Source: Prosopocoilus inquinatus
Taxonomy: Eukaryota > Arthropoda > Insecta > Coleoptera > Lucanidae
Assembly (NCBI GenBank): GCA_036172665.1
Contig: CM069870.1
Coordinates: 60,698,212-60,762,211, forward strand
Direction of reading: 5' to 3'
DNA length: 64,000 bases
Numbering within the stretch: the first letter of the stretch is position 1; every line of letters begins with the position of its first letter. This document shows, piece by piece, positions 31,720-41,746 of this stretch. A program made the translations under genes and the position numbers. Under the pieces are notes generated by a model. The model searched no databases, was not told where the DNA came from, and saw only the letters and a list, made by a program, of their open reading frames with translations.

Positions 31720-32391
31720 TAGAGAACGGAATCTCGTACATGAGACAGGTGGCAGGGAGCCCTAGGAGTTGGCGATCACGCGTTTTCGCCTTCTACCTTG
31801 ATGTGAATGCTGCTCAGTCTTGGATTCATCGTAGTTGGTGATGAGCGATATCGTGATATCAATATCACTGTGAAATCGCAGATATTTTGTCTGTGACGTT
31901 ATTATAAATTCGCGGTTTTTATCAGAAAGGAACAGTTTGGAAAATAGTTTGACAGAAATCACAGTTTATACTTGGATGGAGCACCGCATTCGCGTACGTC
32001 CATAAAGTCGACTTTCCCTTAACGCCACAAAAAATATACGTGCAACACACGACTTCCTGCCTTGCTGGCATTTGCGTTTCCACAAATGGATAGTCAACTG
32101 CCCTCGTGCAAAATACATTTCTGCGGTCTTTCGTTAAACAAGGTAACTATAATTTATTACGTTTCGAGAGAAAATCTGTTCGTTTTCTGCATCAAACTGG
32201 TAATTTTACATTAATAACAATTATTGGCTGAAACATGCAGCGCGACGGACACCTAGACGTTATTTATAAATAACAATGAAATTCATTTTCATCACTAACT
32301 ACGAGCACTTCAAGGCAGAAAGCGAAAGCGTGTGATCGCCAACTCCTGCGGGTCCCTTCCACCTGTCTCATGTACGAGATTCCGTTCTCTC
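31720..32391. mobile_element. TIR element, 672 bp, perfect 8-bp duplication
   Basis: Inverted arms of about 110 bp: the left begins 'GAGAACGGAATCTCGTACAT' and runs through 'GAGACAGGTGG', 'AGGAGTTGGCGATCAC', 'TTTCGC', 'CTTGA' and 'GTAGTT(G/A)GTGATGA'; the right is its inverse. TTTATATC is present at 31712-31719 and 32392-32399. The interior has no transposase. The 8-bp duplication suits hAT-like transposition, although the terminal bases (TAGAGAACGG) are not a classic hAT end, so the superfamily is uncertain. Confidence 0.85.
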
Positions 32392-32636
32392 TTTATATCA
32401 TAATCGAAATATGTCAAAAATCTCTTTTTTATTTTGAAGTATGTGTGACGTGTTCAAAAACTCTCACGTTTGGAGTTGGCGTTGGATCTATCGCTGTTCT
32501 AGTCGAAAAAAGTTCCAGCGCTTCACTACTTTTGACATTTGAAGGTTAAATTAATTTTGTTGTCCGAGAAATTCTCTCCTCTCTGTAAATTACTAATTTC
32601 TTTACTAAAAAAAAGACTTTTTAAGTACTGTCCAAT

Positions 32637-32847
32637 TCAGGAAAGAATACAGGCACGTCATATACGGAACTCGTCTGTTTAAAATAATTACACAACGTTA
32701 ATCAATATTATAATTAATTTCATGTTTGAACTTGATTTAATGATATAGGTATTTCCTATACGTAAAAATTCTCATAGTTTTAATTAACGTACTGTAATTA
32801 TTTGAAACAGACGAGTTCCGTATATGACATGCATGTACACTTTCCTG
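32637..32847. mobile_element. Inverted-repeat element, 211 bp
   Basis: Arms TCAGGAAAG...'GTCATATACGGAACTCGTCT' and inverted TCAGGAAAG...'GTCATATACGGAACTCGTCT', then 'GTTT(A/C)AAATAATTACA'. It directly abuts the mariner stub that starts at 32850. No coding capacity and no clear duplication. Confidence 0.8.
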
Positions 32848-32849
32848 AG

Positions 32850-32976
32850 TTGGTTCGAGCGTATGCAAAAGTGTATTGACGTCAAAGGCGAATACTTCGA
32901 AAAATAATGATACCGTTTACCAAATTTCATATGCGTTTTTTCATACCGTTTCCAGAAACTTTTCCAGCAGCCCAGG
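32850..32976 (+). mobile_element. Mariner 3' stub
   Basis: Contains the last codons of the mariner transposase ('tggttcgagcgtatgcaaaa' to 'gaatacttcgaaaaataatg') and the right end 'ttttccagcagcccagg', followed by TA. Everything upstream of the final 25 or so codons is missing. The EYFEK reading is followed directly by TAA, so even the tail is one residue short. Confidence 0.9.
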
Positions 32977-33061
32977 TATACAAGGAACCGTAAAAATCTA
33001 AATAAAGGTTGGCCGGACTCGTTTAAGACGTGTCCATAATTTGTTGTAAAATGTGGTTCCA

Positions 33062-33439
33062 CTTGTAAAAATTTTAATTGAGCATGTTGTATTGCTTGTT
33101 AAAAACGGTGACGAATGACGAATTCTTGCACAGTCGGTTAATTAAAATTGTTTTTTCAAGTAGAAGTCATGCAATCGATAAAACCCAAGCAAATATCTAT
33201 ACCATAACAGGGCAATTATTAAGAAAAAGGAAGAAATCTGTGGTACAAATAAAAAGTACAATTAGGTTAGCTGTGGAATTATGCACTCTATTGCAACCTT
33301 TGTCACGAAAATACTTTTCCTTCATTTCCTTCCTTGTGTCACCAATTACATTACGGATTTCCGTGCGTCACAAATCAATTTACAGACGGTATAATATTTT
33401 TTGTAAGTTGAGAGTTGTTCTATAATCTCATGTCTCACT
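33062..33439. other. Unrecognised frame of 115 codons
   Basis: 33078-33425 is open for 115 residues on the plus strand with a mixed, fairly basic composition. No domain, signal peptide or splice context is recognisable. Given the AT-rich repeat setting it is more likely chance than a gene. Confidence 0.2.
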
Positions 33440-34020
33440 CTCATTCGTCCTCAAATGTGTACGCACCTTAATAAGAATAATAAATAAGAGTGAGCAATAA
33501 ATACACGAATTTAATCTGTCCGGAAATAAATAATCTGAGTGATTCGACAAACTAATTCATAAACCAACAGAAAGCTAAATTGAATTTAAGAGAAATAAAT
33601 TTAAGTTTGCTTGCTGGCAAGGATTTCGCTCACGTTCGAAAACGATTATAAAGGCCGCAAAAATTTTTCACAAATAAATAAATAAGCGTTAATCATTTGC
33701 CAGTGAACAACTATGTTACCAAGTGAAAGAATACAACGTATTTCGTACGTGTACACCGATCACCAATTTTCTTTGGTGTACCGTATTCGAATCGAGGCCC
33801 CGCTTACATTTCTGCGCAGCCTCGATTTGCCTCATTCGCGCTCGCCCTTAAGTATGTACGCGCCTTAATGAGAATAGTGTGATAAATGCAGCTGTTTGTA
33901 AATAAATAATCTGCGTGGTTTGGCAAACTAATTCATGAATGAACAGAAAGCTAAATTTGATTTAGGAGAAGTGAATTTAAGTTTGCTGGCAAGGATTTCG
34001 CTCACATTCAAGAACGTGTC
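33440..34020 (+). repeat. Direct duplication, spacing about 395 bp
   Basis: 33455-33650 and 33850-34017 share 'gtacgcaccttaataagaat', 'aaataaataatctg', 'acaaactaattcat', 'aacagaaagctaaattga' and 'ggcaaggatttcgctcac' in order. The 62-residue frame at 33935-34123 lies over the second copy and is not supported as a gene. Confidence 0.8.
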
Positions 34021-34397
34021 TTACGCAAGAAATACATACAACAGAAATAGTTACATGTTTTCTGCCTTTATGAATGCCAAGGAAAACTTAATGAAATTTT
34101 TGACATACTACAAATTTAAATAATTTTCGAAGCTGCAGAGGCTTTAAAGGTCTAAATCAATTTCAAAAATACACAGAGAAAAAACAACGGAGTTTGTCAA
34201 TACAATTGTAGAAATTATGCCTGAATTGAAGACAGGAATAATAAATGCGAAACGTTTACTTGCAATTATAGAGTGATATTTGTAGTAAATCATTACACTT
34301 TATTGAGAAAATCGTTTAACACATACATATTTAAGAGTAAGTGCATTGTCCTTAAGAGTGTAACTTAAATTTGTAAATAAAATATAACAGTATCTTA

Positions 34398-34542
34398 GAG
34401 CCAGTTGCACCAAATATTTAAGGCTACCTTTACTTTAAGCACCACTTAGAATATGACGTATACAATGTCGTGTAAATTCCAATGTCACATTATAAGCAAT
34501 ACTTAAATTTAAGCTCGGTTTAAGCGTTTGGTGCAACTGCCC
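34398..34542. mobile_element. Harbinger-like MITE, 145 bp
   Basis: Ends 'GAGCCAGTTGCACCAAA' and inverted 'GGGCAGTTGCACCAAA' match the ends of the 53411 element (GGGCCAGTTGTACCAA), so they are one family. The left flank is TTA and the right flank ATA, an imperfect three-base duplication. Non-coding. Confidence 0.75.
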
Positions 34543-35418
34543 ATAAATCACACATTTTTTTGTGCTAGCAATTATTTTAAATACTTTACACCTAATAGTA
34601 CAATTCAGTACATTTTAATAATAATTGTACGATTTGTTGTTAATAATCATTTGTTAATGATTCAGTTTATGAAATACATATCGTACGATCCTCACAGAGA
34701 TGCAAAAAGCTTGGAGAGACTGCGCTGAGATTCATTTCGGCACTTGTTCGACAATCTTCTACATGGGCCTTGTGTAGGTTAAGGAAGTAAATAAAAAAGA
34801 GTGCATATATTTAACTGAAATATTACATAATTACATAACATGATTACCCACAATCCCACTGTACTGCCAAATAGTTGCATTGTCTTAGAAGGATGCAAAC
34901 AAACAAGTCGATTTGAGTTCGTTCTTGCTTGTGACGTTACAATAACGTATACGCATATTTTTTTAAGCTACGTATTTTTTTAAGCCACCTGACTCAGGTC
35001 ATGAGTGAGTTTAAAGCACATTGAGCTGACGTGACATAAAAAGTTTTGCCCAATAGAAAACTATGCAAATAATCACGTGATTTATAACCTACTTTCATCC
35101 TATTCAAACTGGTGCGTGAAATAAAACATTAACACTTCCGATGGTAATTTTCTCTAGCGGGTTAGTAATTTAATCAGTTTCAAAATGTAGAGGCAACGTT
35201 TCTTGTGATTTTAGTGCATTTTTCCCTCCATTGTAGTTTATACAGCAAAATATCAAGATATTCTCTTCACGATTATAAGAATTTATTGCAGGACAAAAGT
35301 CAAAGTGAGTGTTTAATTCTTTACTCCAGAATTGAGCGATAATTTGGCTACAAACGTATGTAAATATTTTTCAGGTCGAGGTGGAAATTTTTGAAACAAG
35401 TTGTGTTAAAAATATCTA
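34543..35418. other. No gene seen
   Basis: AT-rich. The 66-residue frame at 34528-34728 starts inside the MITE end and is unsupported. Confidence 0.4.
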
Positions 35419-35859
35419 CAGTGTGTCCCTGGATTGAATTCGCGATATGTACAATGCACGAACAATTTTTGAATTTAGATTTCATATTTTGCAATTCAGG
35501 TCTGCTTGGTGCTAAATGAATTTGTGCCAAATTTGACCTTGAAAGTCTTCAAGGGAGCGAAATTAACACAAGAAGAAATAAAATATGTGTGGGTAATGTG
35601 GTGTTCCTTTTAGATTTAGGATTGGATTTTACTAAAATAAAATGATTCTCGTTTGAAATTATAGAAATATACTAAATTTCGACGTCCTGTTCATTCATTT
35701 GTTTTTCTTTCTTCATCGTAATTACCTCATTTTTAATGTAATAATTTTTTGATTCATCTGCTTAATTTAAATGGTACAATTTAATTTTTCGTACTTTTTT
35801 ATATTCTACTTTCATTTTCATTTTTTTTAATTTATTAAAACATGAGTGTTATCGTCTTG

Positions 35860-37420
35860 TATCATTGATCTAATCTAAGCGATTGTCTTTTGTTTGTGAG
35901 ATTTGTTGTTGTCTTTGTTTGTTGCTTGCGCAAAGAATATTCTGTTTTCATTTTTCCTTTCTTTTTTAAGCTATCGATTTTTTTCTTCGGCTTTCCTTCG
36001 TCCAGGGTCTCTTTTTATTTTGGTTTAAGTTTAAGTATTCGTTTTTATTTTAATTTCTAAAATTTGTTTTTTTTTTTAATTTATTGCTCGCGCAAGTTAT
36101 TTTTCATTTCCTTTAACAATGCTTTTTGCTTTTTTTGTTTAATTTACTTTTTCCTATTTTGTTTTGAATTTGTCTTTTTGTATCTAAATGAGAGTTAGTT
36201 TTTTTAAAGTATTTTTTTGGTTTAAATTTAAGAGATGGCATTATGTTTCTGAATTTTGTTTTTTTTTAATTTTCGAAGAAGAGAATCCCCTCTAAGACAC
36301 TTTCATATTTGTCTTCGATTTTTAATTTTATTAGGTTCAAGATTTCTTCTTTTTGATTGCAGCGATCGTCTCTTGTTTCTGAAAAGTATTAATATTTTGT
36401 TTGTTTGTTGCTTGTGCAAAGAACGTTGCTTTTTCATTTTCTAGCAAGATCTTTTGATTGTCTCTTGATTTTGCTATTTTATTTTATTTTTAAAATTTTC
36501 CGATCTTTTTTCCTCAATTTGCCCTTGTCCATTTCAAGGTTAGGTTTTTTCTTTGTTTTGACTGATCTTTTGTTGTTTAAGTTTAAACAGTCGTTTCTGT
36601 TTCTGAAATTTATTGTTTATTTCTTTTCCACATTTTCGAAAGAGAATCTTTCCGATTTATGTATCATTCGACCGTCTTTTGCTTTTTTTTGTTTAATTTA
36701 TGTTTAATTTCTTTTCCTATTTTGTTCTGAATTTGTCTTTTTTTATCCAAATCAAAGTTAGGTTTTCTTTATTTCATTTTAAGTATTTTTTTTGTTTAAA
36801 TTTAAGAGATTGCGTTGTTTCTGAATTTTGTTTCTTTTTTCTTCAAAATTTTCCAAGAAGGGTATCTCGCCTAAGATACTTTTATATTTGTTTTCGATTT
36901 CTAATTTCTTTCTAATTAAAGCGATCGTCTTTTGTTTCTGAAATTTATTAATTTTTTGTTCGTTCGTTGCTTGTGCAAAGAACGTTCTATTTGCTTTTTC
37001 ATTTTTTTTGTTTTATTTATTATTTTTTGCCCTTGTCCATTTCAGGGTTAGGGTTTTTCTTTATTTTTTTACTGATCTTTTGTTGTTTAAGTTTAAGCCA
37101 CCACTTTTGCTTCTGAAATTTCTTGTTGCTTTTTTTTAAATTTTCGAAAGGAAATCCATCCCAAGACACTTCCAAACGTGCCTTCGATTTTTATTCGATT
37201 TTCTTGTTTTAAAAATTGAAGCGATCGTCTTTTGTTTCTGAAATTTGTTTTTGTTTCTTCTTTATTTGTCGCTCGCGCAAAAAAAAATTCTGTTTCTTTT
37301 TTTCATTTTATTTAGAAACATGATTCGATCGTTTTTTTTGTTTCTCTTTTCTTCTATTTGCATTTTATTAACTTTTCCGACTTTTTATCAATTCGCCCGA
37401 TCTCAGTTATTTTTATTTTG
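35860..37420 (+). repeat. T-rich imperfect tandem array
   Basis: Recurring words on a T-rich background: 'gcgatcgtcttttgtttctg' near 35878, 36362, 36920 and 37220; 'gtttgttgcttgtgcaaaga' near 35918, 36403 and 36961; 'aagacacttt(c/t)atatttgt' near 36294, 36870 and 37160; and 'ctgatcttttgttgtttaag' near 36561 and 37072. Spacings are near 290-300 bp or twice that. Long Phe/Leu-rich plus frames (36256-36915) come from the T-richness and are not genes. Confidence 0.8.
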
Positions 37421-37987
37421 ATTATTTATATTTCAGTATAGTTTTAAGAAATTAACGCCGCGCCGTCTGTTGCTAAGAGGGGTGGACTATTATTTGAATG
37501 ATCACTTTTTCTTTGTATTTTGGTCGATAAAAATGTAGCTGGCGTTAATATTTTCCAACTTTACTGAAGTATTGTTTATAACGGGGGTGGAATATGAAAC
37601 ACTCGATGCTGTAACGTCCTTATTTCGTATCCAATTTTAATAAATGATACGTCAAACAAAATTACTTAAAAGAAGCCACAATTTGAATCGATTTAACATT
37701 TTTTTCTCCGAGTTCCAATTTTGACAGAAGACAGTCAACTTTTGTTTTTCAAATTGCACCACTATTTCTTTTTTACTCATTTTTATTGTTTTTCCGGAAT
37801 TTGAAAATCTATACAATTATACCCACGCATGGAAAAAGAACGGAAGGAAGTAATTTAGAATTTTTAAAAATGAAACAATCACGTTAAACAAAGACTGAGT
37901 GGGCTGTGCATATCTTATATGTCAGTCGCGTATATTACTAAAATTAACTTTAAAAATTCTCACATTTTGTAATTAAAAAAAATTAAA

Positions 37988-38106
37988 ATGGATAATCAGA
38001 ATTAGGTGGATATTATTGAAGCATACTTTGGATGTGGAAAAAATGCTGCAGCTGCCTTGAGACTTTACAGAAATTGATTTCCTATCAAATCACAACCTAG
38101 TCCCGA
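37988..38106 (+). pseudogene. DUF4817 transposase N-terminal remnant
   Basis: The plus strand reads M-D-N-Q-N-stop-'VDIIEAYFGCGKNAAAALRL'-Y-R-N-stop-F-P-I-K-S-Q-P. This matches the start of the DUF4817 helix-turn-helix region in Tc1/mariner-like transposases of insects, usually of the form DI...YG.C..NAAAA.RLY.ERFP. Two in-frame stops, and no sequence beyond this point, make it a dead stub. It is not the same subfamily as the transposase at 54464-55520. Confidence 0.65.
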
Positions 38107-38260
38107 TAAATAAATAACAAAATAAAATAAAAAAAATTAAAAATAAATAAATTGTAATATTGATGTATTCAGAAGCAAAATTTGCAATAAAAAAACAAAG
38201 AAAAATAAATAGTGTAATTAAAAAATATTTAAGTCAAAAAATAGACAAAATTTTGTTGAA

Positions 38261-38309
38261 ATGTCAGGTCAGAAAGCGATCGTAAGGGGTCGCTGTTTTA
38301 TCTGTTCAA
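38261..38309 (+). repeat. Hammerhead-repeat fragment, 49 bp
   Basis: 'atgtcaggtcagaaagcgat' followed by 'cgtaaggggtcgctgtttta' and 'tctgttcaa' matches the start of the 312-bp unit (18420-18470). It ends at the same 'tctgttca' word where the inverted pieces at 1260 and 18345 end, suggesting a preferred boundary. The ribozyme part is absent. Confidence 0.7.
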
Positions 38310-38727
38310 AAAATAGACGTTAAAAGGAAATTTATTGCAGGTCCGGTTAACATGTTTTTGAAGCGATTTTTTTGACGTATAATTTCTTAAAATCGGATAA
38401 AAAATAAGCAAGTTAGCATAGCATCAAAGGTTTTTCATATTCCACCCGGTTTGTGATTAGTAGTAATTTTTCGTAATACAATTTATCTTTCTGGAATGTT
38501 GAAATTGAAAATTCAAAAAGAAGGCAGCTTTACCTACACAGATTTAATAAAACATGAAATCTGAACTCAAAAATTTTTGGTCTATTATACGTATCGCCGA
38601 GTCAATCCGGGGACACACTGTGTAACTCCTTGTTACACGTACATAATTGTAGATAATTTCACTTTGTCATTTTTCTCTGTGTATTAAATGATGAGCCACA
38701 AAATTGTGATACGAAAAAGAATCGAAA

Positions 38728-38947
38728 ACATGAGTGGATGGGGGTGTTAAGTCGTAAAATTCGAAGTATATCTAAAAGTTTCATTAGAACTTACTCGTTC
38801 TTTTTTTATTTATTTTTATTGGCGACTGCTTTTGTGCTATTGTATCATTGGTTAATTTCCAACATTTATGGCAAAGTCGTTTAAAAAAATCAATAAAAGT
38901 ATATACCGATTTTAAAAATCCGGCCTGACACCTTCATCCACTCATGT
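38728..38947. mobile_element. TIR MITE, 220 bp
   Basis: Inverted ends 'ACATGAGTGGATGGGGGTGT' and 'ACATGAGTGGATGAAGGTGT'. The interior is AT-rich and non-coding. No certain duplication; superfamily unassigned. Confidence 0.75.
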
Positions 38948-39099
38948 CTTCAATTTTTTTTTTTTAATTTTGTTATATTTAAGCTTCTAGTTTAAAAAAA
39001 TAAAATTGTGGAATTACTAACGTGTGTGATTTATTTAATTTGAATTTGAGATTAGAAATTGTGTGGAGTAACATAAAGCTCATTATTAATTTTGCGTGA

Positions 39100-39460
39100 G
39101 TCGTATCTGCAGGCAGGTTTTTTTTCTGCGGAGCAGTTTTGACAGCGCCTCGTTGCAATCGTAGGGGTGTAAGAAGTTGGAGCACTATTGATCGTATTTT
39201 TTGATCCCTAAGCTTCCCCTTCTTCCGACTAAATGCACCAAAACGTTGCAGTCCGACTAATTGCACGCTACTTTCGAATATTCCGTGCAAACAAGGAGGC
39301 TGAAACCGGGCGACCGACGACGTGGACGACGCCGTCGTCGCCACGCCGCCGTTTTTCAGGACGCATACATAATTTAGAGATGGTGTGCGTGTGCATCGGA
39401 ATAAATGCGGCCGCGTTGAAAATCCGCAGCCTTGGAATTAATTGCGAAATTGCGTCAATC
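39100..39460. other. GC- and CpG-rich island, no gene assigned
   Basis: Clearly less AT-rich than the surroundings, with CpG-dense words such as 'gcgaccgacgacgtggacga' and 'cgccgtcgtcgccacgccgc' at 39308-39352. Overlapping frames on both strands (39233-39463 plus, 38979-39344 minus) give Ala/Ser/Arg-rich peptides without a known domain. It does not repeat in the window. It could be a promoter-proximal or single-copy exon-bearing region; I cannot decide. Confidence 0.35.
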
Positions 39461-40101
39461 TAGTGAATCACGGATAGTATGTGCTGTTGGTGCTTTAAAA
39501 TTTAATGGTTAAATTTGCTTTCTGTCAAGGTCGACTACATTTCCGTATTTAGTATATCTTGTTTTGATTACGCGACTGGAAACAAAATGTCCGTTTCGAT
39601 GATTATTCCATGCGCTTTGTATTCGGCGGACATTCTATTTTTCTTCTTGCACACTCACTTACCACGTTCAGCTGTGCCTCTGCACAAGGTCTCGAACCAA
39701 ACGAAAATTATCATCTGCCAGGTGATGTTGCAGTTACAATATGCGACGCCCCTATGCAATTTACACTTGTAACTCGTTTTAAGTACATCAAGGATGTTTG
39801 TTTTAATAGAGAGAGGCATTTGAAAGTATAAAACGAATTATTCACTAATTTAATACAATTTGCTGAATGCATTCGAAAATAATTCTGTATTAAGTTTCAA
39901 CAAAACATAAACAAAAATAAAACAATTATTGCTATTATTTATAATAATAATAAATAATTTACGTATTAATTTCATTTGGATGGCAAGATGTGACGAGAAA
40001 TCAATCAATACCATCTGCTGCCCCATAGCTCGTAACATCCTCATTTTCCTTCTAGTTACTAAAGTATTTTTGGTAAAATGTTTGGATTAGTTTTTAACGT
40101 A
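39461..40101. other. No gene seen
   Basis: Frames 39515-39772 and 39610-39831 overlap in different phases and show no domain. The second passes a hydrophobic 'IFLLAHSLTTFSCASAQG' that resembles a signal peptide followed by a short tail, but there is no convincing start or splice context. AT-rich from 39830 on. Confidence 0.3.
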
Positions 40102-40232
40102 CAGCAGGTTTCCCAAACTGTGGGGCCCGCTAGAGAGGCGTGTAAGTAAGTCTTCAAAGAGGGGTGCAGCATAATAAACTTAAAAAAATATCATATTATT
40201 TTTTTACAAGAGATTGCATGTACATATCTAGG
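40102..40232 (+). mobile_element. hAT left-end remnant
   Basis: Begins 'CAGCAGGTTTCCCAAACTGT', close to the hAT ends at 4844 and 17528, followed by GC-rich 'ggggcccgctagagaggcg'. The body is cut by the mariner at 40235, and no right end is seen beyond 41744. Confidence 0.6.
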
Positions 40233-40234
40233 TA

Positions 40235-41526
40235 CGTGGGCTGCTGGATAAGTTCTGGAAACGTTATGAAAAAACGCATATGAAATTTGGTAAACGGTAT
40301 CATTGTTTTTCGAAGTATTCGCCATTGACGTCAATACACTTTTGCATACGCTCGAACCAATTTCTAAAGCACGTTTTCCACTCTAAAGATGGTACCTCAG
40401 AAACCAATGTCCGGAATGTTTCAACCGCTGCTTCAGCAAACGAAAATCGCTCACCACGCATTTTATTTTTGATATTTGGGAACAAAAGGAAATCATTAGG
40501 TGATAAATCAGGTGAATATGTACAATGAGTCATTAATTCAACATTTTTGTTGGACAATAAATCAACTGTTTGACGGGCTGAGTGAGAGCTGGCGTTGTCA
40601 TGATGGAGAATAATTTGTCGATTTCGATTGTTTCTTCTTATTTGATCGATGACTTCCGGCAAACAAATTGTAGTATACCAATCAGCATTCACGGTTTTTC
40701 GATCCTCTAAAGCCACGGTTGCTACATGTCCAGTTAAACCAAAGAAACAAGCAATCATTTGCTTCGCAGCACTGCGTGAACGGACAACTTTTGTTGGTTT
40801 TGATTCATTTTGAAATATCCAAACGGTAGATTGTTGTTTACTTTCCGGCTCGTACAAATAGATCCACGTTTCGTCACCAGTAACGATGTTATAAACTAAC
40901 TTTGAACGACCTCCATTGAATTTCTTGAACATTTCCTCGCACCATTTGACACGACCTTGCTTTTCTGCTTCTGTTAAATTGTGTGGAATCCAACGACTGC
41001 AAAGCTTTCGTACGTTCAAATGATCATGCAAAATCTGATTTATTGCTTTCATGTCAATGCGTAAGGATGCTTGAATCTCACGGTATGCCACATGTCGATC
41101 TCGCTCAAGCATTTCACGCACAGCATCTACATTAGTGGCAACAACAGATGTTGATGGACGACCTTCACGAAATTCGTCACTGAGAGAGGTACGTCCACGC
41201 TGGAATTCGGCAAACCAATTATAAACACTGCTCTTTGATGGTGCTTCATCTCCAAAAGTCAAATGAAGCCAATCGAGGCATTGTGTCGGCGTTAGAGCAC
41301 ATTTGAAATCATAAAAAGTCATGGCACGAAAATTTTCACGCGAGATTTCCATGTTTAAACAAAATTACTTTTTCTCAAATGCTGTACAAACAAAACTTAT
41401 TCACTTGGATAGGAACTGTCAATAGAATTATAGGCGAAAAGCGTCAAATTTTTCAAATATGACAGTTGATAAACGCTAACAATTCTAGACCTACTAGATT
41501 CCAGGAAAATTTTCCAGCAGCCCGCA
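40235..41526 (-). mobile_element. Complete mariner element, 1292 bp
   Basis: TA flanks both ends (40233-40234, 41527-41528). The terminal inverted repeats are 'CGTGGGCTGCTGGATAAGTT' and, inverted, 'TGCGGGCTGCTGGAAAATTT'. Length and layout fit the mariner family (about 1.3 kb, single intronless gene). The gene reads on the minus strand. Both ends and the frame survive, so this could be a potentially mobile copy. Confidence 0.95.
40300..41352 (-). CDS. Mariner transposase, intact, 350 aa
   Basis: Cut-and-paste DDE transposase that binds the terminal repeats and inserts at TA. It is full length for mariner (about 345-350 residues). Residues 1-115 hold the two helix-turn-helix DNA-binding parts ('GRPSTSVV' near 65-71). 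The WVPHEL-type motif is WIPHNL at 121-126. The catalytic triad is D160 (in GDETW), D252 (in HHDNASSH) and D287 (in YSPDLSPNDF). Thirty-four residues separate the last two, the DD34D signature. It starts at ATG 41352, the start shared by related copies, and ends EYFEKQ. No stop or frameshift. The element would use host transcription; its promoter is not recognised. Three decayed relatives lie in the window. Subfamily not assigned. Confidence 0.96.
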   Translation of the reverse strand: MEISRENFRAMTFYDFKCALTPTQCLDWLHLTFGDEAPSKSSVYNWFAEFQRGRTSLSDEFREGRPSTSVVATNVDAVREMLERDRHVAYREIQASLRIDMKAINQILHDHLNVRKLCSRWIPHNLTEAEKQGRVKWCEEMFKKFNGGRSKLVYNIVTGDETWIYLYEPESKQQSTVWIFQNESKPTKVVRSRSAAKQMIACFFGLTGHVATVALEDRKTVNADWYTTICLPEVIDQIRRNNRNRQIILHHDNASSHSARQTVDLLSNKNVELMTHCTYSPDLSPNDFLLFPNIKNKMRGERFSFAEAAVETFRTLVSEVPSLEWKTCFRNWFERMQKCIDVNGEYFEKQ

Positions 41527-41528
41527 TA

Positions 41529-41744
41529 CAGTCGGGAGCAATAAATTTTGGTTGCCACTAATTGTCAAAGGTTGTCACCGAACAAGTATTTTATTGAAAC
41601 TAAGGAGATTCTTAATTTTGAATGCTAGGAATAGTCTCTTGCATATTTAATTTATTTATTATTTATGAAAATGTTAATTTTTGGAATTAAAATTGACGTT
41701 CTGATTGACAGTGACGACCAAAATTTAATGCCTACTCCCGACTG
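41529..41744. mobile_element. Tc1/mariner-type MITE, 216 bp
   Basis: Inverted ends 'CAGTCGGGAG' followed by similar words, with 'aaattttggttgcca' on the left and 'tggtcgtcac' in inverse on the right. TA flanks lie at 41527-41528 and 41745-41746. The left TA is also the right target base pair of the complete mariner, so the two elements touch. Non-coding. Confidence 0.85.
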
Positions 41745-41746
41745 TA

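Larger units (their letters stand above)
35419..38620 (+). mobile_element. Possible composite Tc1/mariner-like element, 3.2 kb
   Basis: The left end 'CAGTGTGTCCCTGGATTGAA' with a TA before it, and the right inverse 'CAGTGTGTCCCCGGATTGAC', both followed by TCG(C)GCGATA, look like the two ends of one element. Inside lie a T-rich tandem array (35860-37420) and a stub of a DUF4817-type transposase N-terminus (37988-38106). The right TA is two bases off, and the size is large for this group, so arrays may have expanded inside it. This is inference from matching ends. Confidence 0.45.

Noticed and set aside
33078..33425. A 115-residue gene
   Set aside because: No domain, no splice context, and located in repeat-rich DNA; listed only as an unrecognised frame.
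36256..36915. Three long hydrophobic plus-strand frames suggesting membrane proteins
   Set aside because: The Phe/Leu content comes from the T-rich tandem array; the frames overlap in different phases and have no domain.
39515..39831. A secreted small protein
   Set aside because: One frame has a hydrophobic stretch followed by 'SCASAQG', but two overlapping frames compete and there is no splice or start support.
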